Positions 25,583-32,436 of a stretch of DNA of 64,000 bases are shown one piece after another. Numbering within the stretch: the stretch's first letter is position 1; the number at the start of each line of letters is the position of its first letter. The position numbers were made by a program, and so were the translations under genes. This DNA comes from Pyxidicoccus caerfyrddinensis (GTDB lineage: Bacteria > Myxococcota > Myxococcia > Myxococcales > Myxococcaceae), in the NCBI RefSeq assembly GCF_010894405.1, contig NZ_JAAIYA010000023.1, positions 146,231 through 210,230 on the forward strand, in the 5' to 3' direction. Below the pieces are notes generated by a model. It was not told where the DNA came from, did no database searches, and saw only the letters and a list, made by a program, of their open reading frames with translations.

Positions 25583-26965
25583 ATGAGACCCACCTCCAGA
25601 TGCCCAGGCCGCGCGTGGGCGCTGCCCCTGTCCTGCCTGCTGGCCCTCTTCTTCCTCACGCCCACGGTCCAGGCCTCGACGCTGATGTCCCTGGATGTGC
25701 CATCGCTGACGCGGGGCTCGGACCTGGTGGTCCGGGGCCGGGTGGTGCGCGCCTCGAGCCGCTGGCTCCCAGGGACGGGGCGCATCGTCACGGACGTGGA
25801 GCTCGCGGTGGACGAGACGCTGATGGGGGCCGTGGCGCGAGACGCACTGTCCATCGTCCAGCCCGGAGGCACCGTGGGCGGGGTCCGCCAGCAGGTCAGC
25901 GGCGCCGCGGGGCTCTGGCCCGGTGAGGAGGTGGTCCTCTTCCTCGTGCGCGGCCTCGACGGGCTCCAGGTGGTGGGGCTGTCCCAGGGACGCTTCCGGG
26001 TCGTCCGCGCGGCGGACGGAGAGGGCCTGCTCGGCACCGCGGTGCTCCCCGAGGGCCTGACGCTGCTGGACCCGCTGTCGCTCCAGCCGGTGTCCGGAGC
26101 GTCGAGGACGCTGGACCTCCAGGTGCTCCGGGCCCAGGTGCGCGTGGCGGGCGGGGGCACCGTGCCCTCCCAGGTCCGCTCCGCGGGGACACAGGAGGAG
26201 TCCGCTCCGGAGTCGGAGCCCGTGACGCCGCCGGGCTACAACCGGACTCGTACGCCACCAGACGACGGGGCCAGCGAGGGCCACTGTCTGTGGTGGACCG
26301 AGAACAGCACGCTCACCTTCCACCCGCAGCAGTGCATGCCCACCGAACCGGACTGCACGGCGCGGCAGGCCGCGACGGGCCTCGCGCTGAAGAGCTGGGA
26401 TGACGTCCTGGTGTCGTGCGGCAGCCTCCGCGTCATCGAGGGCGCCGCCACGGCCTCGCGCGAGGTGGGCTACTCGCGCAGCGGCCCCAACGAGAACGTC
26501 ATCCTCCTGCGGGAGGGGGCTTGCACCTCGCCAGCCCAGACCGACTGCTGGGCGCACGCGCCGGAGACGGTGGCGCTGACGACGGTGACCTTCGAGCAGC
26601 GCACGGGGCGGGTGCTCGACGCGGACATCGAGCTCAACGCGGTGTTCTTCTCGTCGGCCCCCACCCAGGACCTCCAGGGCACGCTGACGCACGAGCTGGG
26701 ACATGCGCTCGGCCTGGACCACACGTCCGACCCGGACTCGACGATGTATCCCACCCCGGCCTCGGGAACGGCGACGCGGACCCTCGATGACGACTCGCGG
26801 CAGGCCATGTGTGACATCTACCCGCCAGGAGCCCCCGCCCAGGACTGCATCGAGGAGGAAGAAGACCCTCACGGATGCAGCAACTCAGTGGCTGGAGCGA
26901 CACCCGTGATATCCGGTCTGCTGGCCCTGCTGGTGCTGTTGCGCCAGCGTGCCCGACGCGGATGA
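25583..26965 (+). CDS. secreted matrixin-type metalloprotease with MYXO-CTERM-like tail
   Basis: A 460-residue protein. A signal peptide (LSCLLALFFLTPTVQA) leads into an N-terminal domain of about 200 residues, then a matrixin-like peptidase domain. Its zinc motif is HELGHALGLDH (about residues 371-381), with a likely Met-turn in STMYPTP. The C-terminus is HGCSNSVAG, then a hydrophobic helix and RQRARRG, a MYXO-CTERM-like sorting tail for surface anchoring. The ATG at 25583 gives the signal peptide; the ORF upstream overlaps the AlkD-like gene. A lipoprotein gene begins 22 bp downstream, starting a tight five-gene array with a sigma factor and a caspase-like protein. Confidence 0.85.
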   Translation: MRPTSRCPGRAWALPLSCLLALFFLTPTVQASTLMSLDVPSLTRGSDLVVRGRVVRASSRWLPGTGRIVTDVELAVDETLMGAVARDALSIVQPGGTVGGVRQQVSGAAGLWPGEEVVLFLVRGLDGLQVVGLSQGRFRVVRAADGEGLLGTAVLPEGLTLLDPLSLQPVSGASRTLDLQVLRAQVRVAGGGTVPSQVRSAGTQEESAPESEPVTPPGYNRTRTPPDDGASEGHCLWWTENSTLTFHPQQCMPTEPDCTARQAATGLALKSWDDVLVSCGSLRVIEGAATASREVGYSRSGPNENVILLREGACTSPAQTDCWAHAPETVALTTVTFEQRTGRVLDADIELNAVFFSSAPTQDLQGTLTHELGHALGLDHTSDPDSTMYPTPASGTATRTLDDDSRQAMCDIYPPGAPAQDCIEEEEDPHGCSNSVAGATPVISGLLALLVLLRQRARRG

Positions 26966-26987
26966 CCCCCTGAACGGAGAACGTCTC

Positions 26988-27674
26988 ATGCGCCATCCCC
27001 ACGCTCCCGTGCCACTGCTCGCCCTCGGACTGTCCCTCGCCGGGAGCTCGCTGGGAGGGTGTTCCGGCGAGTACGGGCTCGCGGATGAGACGTACCCCGT
27101 CGAGCCCGTGGCCATCCTGGAAGGGGAGCTGCGCGCGGAGCTTGGCAGTGGGCAGGGGCCCACGGCGATGGCCCTCGCGTGGGCGCCGGACCTCGCCGCC
27201 ACGGAGCGGCTCGCCGCGCTGCTGCGGGAGGGTGGCACCGCGTGTGGGGTGGAGCAGGGCGCCATCGTGCAGCCGCTGTCCTTCCAGCCGCACTTCCCCT
27301 CCAGCTTCGTGCTGCCCCTGGACACCACGCCGGCTCCGGCCGTCCAGCATCCGCTGGGGCCGCTCGGTGGAGCGGGCCGCGTCGCGCTGGGCCATGTCGT
27401 GTCGTTCCTGGACCGGAACCGGAACGGGGCGCTGGACGTGGGAGCGGAGCGCGTGCTCGCCACGTCGCTCGACTCGGGGTTGGCGGTGCTCTTCCTGGAT
27501 GGTGCGCCCCCTGGCGAGCGCACGGGGACGTGGAGCGCGTGGCCGCGCGAGCTGCCCCAGGGATTCAGCTTCCTGGGGGCGCGCTCGACAGAGGGCGGGG
27601 CACGCGAGCTCACCGTGCTGCCGGCGCAGACCACCTCGCTGTCACTGGAGGCTTCGCGGCACGTATGCCCGTGA
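26988..27674 (+). CDS. lipoprotein of unknown function
   Basis: A 228-residue lipoprotein: MRHPHAPVPLLALGLSLAG leads to the lipobox LGGC. The rest is beta-rich, with a calcium-site-like FLDRNRNGALDVG (about residues 138-150). GGAGA lies 7 bp before the ATG at 26988. The gene is 22 bp after the matrixin gene and 8 bp before the sigma factor gene, so it is probably in the same transcript and may belong to the envelope side of that system. No family is recognised. Confidence 0.75.
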   Translation: MRHPHAPVPLLALGLSLAGSSLGGCSGEYGLADETYPVEPVAILEGELRAELGSGQGPTAMALAWAPDLAATERLAALLREGGTACGVEQGAIVQPLSFQPHFPSSFVLPLDTTPAPAVQHPLGPLGGAGRVALGHVVSFLDRNRNGALDVGAERVLATSLDSGLAVLFLDGAPPGERTGTWSAWPRELPQGFSFLGARSTEGGARELTVLPAQTTSLSLEASRHVCP

Positions 27675-27682
27675 GCAGGTGA

Positions 27683-28183
27683 ATGGAAGCGGCGACGCTG
27701 GAGCAGTGGTACGCGCTGTACGGCTACGCCGTGCACCGACGCTGCGTCCGCCTCCTCCAGTCCGAGGCCGAGGCGGACGATGCGCTGCACGAGGTCTTCC
27801 TGCGTGCCTGGCGCTACGCCCACACGCTCGAGGGCGAGGAGCCGCTGCCGTGGCTGTATCGCATCGCGGACCGGCACTGCGTGGACCTGCTGCGCCAACG
27901 CGCGCGCCACGTGTCCACCGAGGAGGTCCGCGCTCCCGCTGTCGACGAGCCCGTCGCTCCGGGTTCCTCCGAACAACTCCACCTGTTCGGGCAGGTGCTC
28001 GCGGCCTGCAAGGACCCCGTGCGCGATGCGGCGGTGCTCTACTATCTGGATGAGCTGACCCAGGACGAGGTAGCGGAGAGCCTCGGCTGCTCGCGCAAGA
28101 CGGTGAAGGAGCGGCTGGCCCGCTTCAAGGCCGTGGGGCTCCAGCTGCTGACGGGTGGCCGGAGAAAGCGAGGCACGGGATGA
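27683..28183 (+). CDS. ECF-type RNA polymerase sigma factor
   Basis: A 166-residue extracytoplasmic-function sigma factor. Region 2 is visible in SEAEADDALHEVFLRAWRY and LPWLYRIADRHCVDLLRQ, and region 4 in LTQDEVAESLGCSRKTVKERL, the helix-turn-helix that reads the -35 element. It should direct RNA polymerase to a small regulon, probably including its own operon. The stop overlaps the anti-sigma start (ATGA at 28180-28183), as is usual for such pairs. No binding site could be identified. Confidence 0.93.
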   Translation: MEAATLEQWYALYGYAVHRRCVRLLQSEAEADDALHEVFLRAWRYAHTLEGEEPLPWLYRIADRHCVDLLRQRARHVSTEEVRAPAVDEPVAPGSSEQLHLFGQVLAACKDPVRDAAVLYYLDELTQDEVAESLGCSRKTVKERLARFKAVGLQLLTGGRRKRGTG

Positions 28184-28986
28184 ACGACTTCGAGTCCCTC
28201 CGCGCCTCGCGCGAGGCGGGACACCCCTCGGCCCAGGCGCTGGAGGTGCTGGCCTTTGCGCCGCCCGGTGGGGGCTCGCAAGCACCGGACGTGGAGGCGC
28301 ACGTGCGCGGCTGCGAGTCCTGCCAGGCGCGGGTGTCGCTCTTGCGCGAGGAGCGGGCCCGGTTCCTCCAGGCCCGGCCGGCGCGAGCCTTTTCGGCCCG
28401 GGTGCTGGAGTCGGCGCGTCGCCCTTCGGTGTGGGAGCGATATCGGCTGTGGCTGTTCGGGACGCTCCCCGTGGCGGTGGCCGCCGCGGTGGCGGTGGTG
28501 CTGCTGGTGAGTCCGGGAATGAGGTCCGGGAACGGAGACCGGCCCCAGGTCACCTTCAAGGGGGCGACACCGGTGCGTCTCGAGGTGCTCGTGAGCCGGG
28601 AGGGGCAGCCCGCCGCGCCGTTCCGTCCTGGCGACGTGCTTCGGGCCGGGGACGTGCTGCGCTTCCGGTCGTTCGTTCCCGAGGCGGGCCATGTCTTCAT
28701 CGCCAACATCGACGACGCGGGGCAGGTCACGACGTACTTCCCCGCGAGCGGCGCACGCAGCGTGCCCGTGGAGGCAGGGGAGCAGGTGCTTCCGGGAAGC
28801 GTCACGCTGGACGACTGGACGGGAGATGAGCGCATCACCCTGTTCTTCAGCCCGGAGCCCTTGGAAGCGCGGGAGGTGGAGGCGGCGCTGCGCCGGGCCT
28901 TCGAGCGGGCCGGGGGGCTGGACTTCGAGGCCCCCGAGTTGCCGGGGCACTCCGTGTCGCACGTGCACCGGAAGGAGTCGCGGTGA
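28180..28986 (+). CDS. membrane anti-sigma factor with DUF4384-like periplasmic domain
   Basis: A 268-residue protein. The cytoplasmic N-terminus has a zinc-finger-like HVRGCESCQARV (about residues 44-55), typical of ZAS anti-sigma factors. One transmembrane helix follows (GTLPVAVAAAVAVVLLV, about 93-110), then a periplasmic domain with LRAGDVLRFRSFVPEAGHVF and ITLFFSPEPLE resembling DUF4384. It should hold the ECF sigma factor inactive until an envelope signal arrives. It overlaps both the sigma gene and the caspase gene by 4 bp, so all three are translationally coupled. Confidence 0.85.
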   Translation: MNDFESLRASREAGHPSAQALEVLAFAPPGGGSQAPDVEAHVRGCESCQARVSLLREERARFLQARPARAFSARVLESARRPSVWERYRLWLFGTLPVAVAAAVAVVLLVSPGMRSGNGDRPQVTFKGATPVRLEVLVSREGQPAAPFRPGDVLRAGDVLRFRSFVPEAGHVFIANIDDAGQVTTYFPASGARSVPVEAGEQVLPGSVTLDDWTGDERITLFFSPEPLEAREVEAALRRAFERAGGLDFEAPELPGHSVSHVHRKESR

Positions 28987-30605
28987 GGTGGGGGGCACTG
29001 CTGGGGTTGGTGCTGAGCGTCGGAGCGGCAGCCGCGCCGGCGGCGCCACGTGGAATGAACGTTCCTTCCAACGACTGGGGACCGGGAGAGGAACAGCGGG
29101 TGGCGGTGGTGGTGGGCAGTGACGAAGGGCTGCCTGGAGAGACCCCGCTGGAGTACGCGGAGGCGGACGCGAGACGCTTCCACCAACTGCTCCTGCATGC
29201 GGGGAAGGTCGCTCCCGAGCACGCCTTCCTGGTGACGGAAGGTGGCGCGGACGGTGTCCGGCTCGCGCTGGCCCGCGCACGTGAGTTGCTGGCCCGTGCG
29301 CGGCCGAAGCGGCCCGGAGCGCTGGTGTTCTACGTCTCCGCTCATGCGGACGCCGAGGCACTGCACCTGGCGGGGACGCGCCTGCCCCTGGCCGAGCTGA
29401 AGCAGTTGCTCGCGGACATGCCGGCCACGCTGCGCCTCGCCCTCGTCGACGCATGCCGGACGCCTGTCATCACCCGGGCGAAGGGCGGGACGCCGAGCGC
29501 CGCCGAGGTCGCCGTCCGCCTGGAGGCGCCGTCCGAGGTGGAGGGCACGGTGCTGTTGATGGCCGCATCGGACGGCGAGCCCGCCCAGGAGTGGGCCTCG
29601 CTGCGTGGCGCGCTCTTCACCCATCACGTGCTGGGGGGCCTGCGTGGACTTGCGGACGTGAATGAAGATGGGGCCGTCACCCTCGCGGAGCTGTACTCGC
29701 ATGCCTGGCGCCACACGCTCGCCAGCTCCACGCAGTCGGGCGCCGGAGCGCAGCACCCGAGCTTCGACATCCACCTGAGTGGCTGGGGCGAGTGGGTGCT
29801 GGCGCGTCCGGAGGGACTGGGTGCCAGCCTGGTGCTGGGAGAGGACGTGGAAGGGAGCCTCTGGGTGGCGGACCACGAGCAGGAGCTGGTGGCGGAGATC
29901 CGCAAGGCCCGAGGCACCTCCACCCGGCTGGCGGTGCGGCCCGGCCGCTACCGGGTGGTGCGTCCGGACGGCATGTTCGCGGAAGCAGCGGACGTGCTGC
30001 TGGGCTGGCGGGCGGAGCGGGTGCTGACGCGCTCCGACTTCCTGCGTGTGCCCGGCCAGCGTGCTCGGCTGAGAGGAGGTGCACCGCTGGCGCTGCGTCC
30101 CTGGGAGGCGAGCGTGGGCTACGCGGTGTCCTCCGGCTCGCTGCAAGGACTGGGGGCCGCGCACTTCGGCGAGGTGGGCCTGCGGCACCGGTGGTCGCGG
30201 ACGGTGGTGCGCGCCCGGCTGGGGCTCACTCGCGCTGGCATGGAGCGCGAGTCCTTCTCCCTGTCCCAGACGGAGCTGCAGGTCGCCCTGGGGGGAGGGC
30301 TGTCGTTCCCCGCGGGGCCGGTGGAGCTGACCGCGGGAGCCGAGGCCCGGGCCACGTGGGTGTGGCAGTCCCTGCGGCGCGTGGACGAGGAACAGGCAGG
30401 ACGCATCTTCGGCGTCGGAGAGGCAGGGCGCTGGGGCATCATCCCGGGCCTGGGGCCATTCGTGGCGGCGACGTACCCGCTGGCGGAGCGCCTCCAGCTC
30501 GGACTGGAAGGCGCCGCGGGTGTCACGCGCGCGCCTCGCTACGACGGAAAGGCCGAGCTCCAGCCTTCCGTCCAGCTCCGTGCCGCCGTGCACTGGGCGC
30601 TCTGA
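28983..30605 (+). CDS. caspase-like (peptidase C14) protein with C-terminal beta-barrel-like domain
   Basis: A 540-residue protein with signal peptide (MRWGALLGLVLSVGAAAA). The caspase-fold domain (about 36-250) begins RVAVVVGSDEG, with the catalytic His in FYVSAHAD and Cys in LVDACRTP. Canonical forms are SGHG and DAC-S/T-G, so the His loop is slightly altered. An EF-hand-like DVNEDGAVT lies near 219. After a linker, the last ~180 residues are amphipathic beta-strands resembling an outer-membrane barrel and end in VHWAL. The GTG start overlaps the anti-sigma TGA. An export-bound caspase fused to a barrel under ECF control is unusual. The palindrome at 29052-29069 lies inside its 5' coding part. 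Confidence 0.78.
   Translation: MRWGALLGLVLSVGAAAAPAAPRGMNVPSNDWGPGEEQRVAVVVGSDEGLPGETPLEYAEADARRFHQLLLHAGKVAPEHAFLVTEGGADGVRLALARARELLARARPKRPGALVFYVSAHADAEALHLAGTRLPLAELKQLLADMPATLRLALVDACRTPVITRAKGGTPSAAEVAVRLEAPSEVEGTVLLMAASDGEPAQEWASLRGALFTHHVLGGLRGLADVNEDGAVTLAELYSHAWRHTLASSTQSGAGAQHPSFDIHLSGWGEWVLARPEGLGASLVLGEDVEGSLWVADHEQELVAEIRKARGTSTRLAVRPGRYRVVRPDGMFAEAADVLLGWRAERVLTRSDFLRVPGQRARLRGGAPLALRPWEASVGYAVSSGSLQGLGAAHFGEVGLRHRWSRTVVRARLGLTRAGMERESFSLSQTELQVALGGGLSFPAGPVELTAGAEARATWVWQSLRRVDEEQAGRIFGVGEAGRWGIIPGLGPFVAATYPLAERLQLGLEGAAGVTRAPRYDGKAELQPSVQLRAAVHWAL
29052..29069. repeat. palindromic repeat inside the caspase gene
   Basis: GGAATGAACGTTCCTTCC, the third copy of the 18-bp palindrome, is translated here as part of MNVPS just after the signal peptide. 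Its presence inside a coding region argues for a mobile or recombined short repeat, or for an operator that the coding sequence tolerates. Confidence 0.55.
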
Positions 30606-30609
30606 GCCC

Positions 30610-30990
30610 TCTCCAGCTTCATCGCCTCCAGCGTGACGAGCGGCGCGCCGGCCTCCACACGCGCCCCGGGCTTCACGTGCAGCGCGATGACCGTGCCCGG
30701 CATGCTCGCCGCCACGTGGTTCGGGTTGCCACGGTCCGCCTGCCGGCGGGCCTCCACCTTCGCCGCGCGGCTGCGGTCCCTCACCAGCACCGAGCGGTTG
30801 TGCCCGTTCAGCGCGAAGTACACCGTGCGGCACCCGTCCTCGTCCGGCTCGCCCACCGCCGACAGGCTGATGACCCGCGTCTTGCCCGGCTCCAGGTCGA
30901 CCCAGATCTCCTGGCCCACCTCCCTGCCGTAGAAGTCGTTCGGCGTGGGTAGAGCGCGCTGGAGCGCCTCCAGGTCCAGCGGCGCCATGC
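30610..30990 (-). pseudogene. pyruvate carboxylase C-terminal fragment
   Basis: The minus strand encodes about 125 residues of the pyruvate carboxylase C-terminus: LPTPNDFYGREVGQEIW, GKTRVISLSAVGEPDEDG, YFALNGHNRSVLVRDRS, then a biotinyl domain start (HVAASMPGTVIALHVKPG and TLEAMKLE). The biotin site would be in the AMKM tetrapeptide; here it reads AMKL, and the end of the domain is lost where the frame meets the caspase gene. The upstream catalytic domains are absent, replaced by an IS91 relic. It is a stranded gene fragment. Confidence 0.8.
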
Positions 30991-31034
30991 TGGCCGATGG
31001 CCGGCCTCCACGCGCGGCAGACCCTTGATCACCG

Positions 31035-31140
31035 CGGCGCGCGGCCTTGCTGGCCCCGGCAGCGGCCCTCCTCGGCCCCTGTGCACCAGCCCTCACCCTC
31101 AACAGGCTTCCCATTCGCCCGATGCGTATCTCCGCGCGGC
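31035..31140 (+). mobile_element. IS91-family transposase 3'-end fragment (relic C)
   Basis: The sequence GCCCCTGTGCACCAGCCCTC (within 31073-31095), followed by ACCCTCAACAGGCTTCCC, matches the end region near 54390-54440 with few changes and resembles relic B. It encodes the transposase tail PCAPALTLN. It separates the pyruvate carboxylase fragment from the McrBC-like pair. Confidence 0.7.
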
Positions 31141-31207
31141 TGTTGCGCGCTTGAGCTGAAGTAGGGGCCCGGTCGATGAGAAGACGAAGGGTGGAGCACC
31201 TGAATCC

Positions 31208-32434
31208 TTAGAGGCCGCCGAGGAGCCCGTCGGCAACGTCGTCCGGGACCCAGCGTGCCCAGTCGACGGCGACGACGTCATCCTCTCGTCGTGGGGCTCC
31301 GGCCAGTGTGCCGGACGCGACCAGCACGGCCTGAGGCCATCCGCTCATCCACCTCGCATACTCGAGTCGATAGAGGTGCGCCTCGTGGAAGCCGGCCAGG
31401 AGGGTGTCCGGCTCTGCCGAGTGCTTGATCTCCACGACGGCACTGCGCTCCACCCCGCTGGGCAGCGCCACCTTCAGCGTGAGGTCTGGTCGCATCCTTC
31501 CGATGTGGCCGAAGTAGTGACGCGAGCCCGCTTCCACCGGCCCCGGCTCCAGGACCGTCTGGTTGTAGAAGAGCTGCACCTGTGCGCCATCGTCGCGCAT
31601 GAGGATGGCGAACTCCTTCCGGCCACGCATCACGAGCGTTCGCTGCAACCTCCAGCGCCCGGGCTGACGCACCTCCAGCCGTGCCTCCAGGCACTGGAGG
31701 AGCCGGATGGCCACGGCGAGCTCGAAGCGCGTGTGGTCCTTCATCGGGACGAGCGCGCCCTCGGAGAGGAGACGCGCCAGCCGCCCGGGGTCTTCCGTGT
31801 TCAGCTTCTCCAACTGCAGGTGCCACCGCCGGGCGAGCCCATAACAGGGGTGGCGGGCCAACTCCGCAGCACGGAGATGGAACGCACCGGGACGCTCCTG
31901 GGGCACCTCTCGCAGGACGGTGGACTCCAGCAGGTGGCGGAGTTGGGCCTCACAGTCGCTCGCGTCCGCGCTCCAACCGTAGGACTCTGTAATCCTGGCG
32001 GAGCGCAGCTCGGTGAGGACGTCGATGAGTCGCTTCACGGTGGCGCGCACGAGCACCTGCTCCGGAAGGTCGAAGCGTCGACGCCGGGCACGCGTTACGA
32101 AGCGCGTGGGTTCGCCAGCGAGGTGGCGGGCCAGGGTGGCGCGCACGTCCAGGCGCCCTTGATAGCCACCCTCCCAAAGCCTCGGGTGCACCTCGGCGCG
32201 GGCCGTGAGCGTCCGGATGAGCCGGGGAAGTTGCTCCAGCGCCATCTCTCGCAGCGCGTCCATGTTTGCGGCCAGCAAGCTGGCGGCAAGGAGGAGGCGG
32301 AGCTGCTGGGGCCTGCCCGTCAGCCGCTCAAGGAAACGCGCGGCGTCGGCCGCATCGATGCGTTGCCGCTGAGACTCGGGCAGCAGGTAGCCCGGGAAGT
32401 GCCCTCGGAGGAACTCCTCCCACGCCGTACCCAT
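31208..32434 (-). CDS. McrC-like PD-(D/E)xK nuclease subunit
   Basis: A 408-residue protein downstream of an McrB-like ATPase. The C-terminal part carries a PD-(D/E)xK-type core: MRPDLTLKVAL (Asp), then AVVEIKHSAE (Glu-x-Lys) around residues 325-345, as in McrC and related restriction nucleases. The N-terminal half is helical and Arg-rich and may form the DNA- or partner-binding part. The ATG at 32434 lies 2 bp after the upstream stop, so the genes are coupled. Predicted role: DNA cleavage driven by the partner GTPase/ATPase. Overall similarity to classical McrC is low. Confidence 0.7.
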   Translation of the reverse strand: MGTAWEEFLRGHFPGYLLPESQRQRIDAADAARFLERLTGRPQQLRLLLAASLLAANMDALREMALEQLPRLIRTLTARAEVHPRLWEGGYQGRLDVRATLARHLAGEPTRFVTRARRRRFDLPEQVLVRATVKRLIDVLTELRSARITESYGWSADASDCEAQLRHLLESTVLREVPQERPGAFHLRAAELARHPCYGLARRWHLQLEKLNTEDPGRLARLLSEGALVPMKDHTRFELAVAIRLLQCLEARLEVRQPGRWRLQRTLVMRGRKEFAILMRDDGAQVQLFYNQTVLEPGPVEAGSRHYFGHIGRMRPDLTLKVALPSGVERSAVVEIKHSAEPDTLLAGFHEAHLYRLEYARWMSGWPQAVLVASGTLAGAPRREDDVVAVDWARWVPDDVADGLLGGL

Positions 32435-32436
32435 GC

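Noticed and set aside
28125..30833. 902-codon minus-strand ORF opposite the anti-sigma and caspase genes
   Set aside because: Its residues are low-complexity, rich in Arg, His, Gly and Pro, with no domain. The plus strand holds clear sigma, anti-sigma and caspase motifs with coupled starts.
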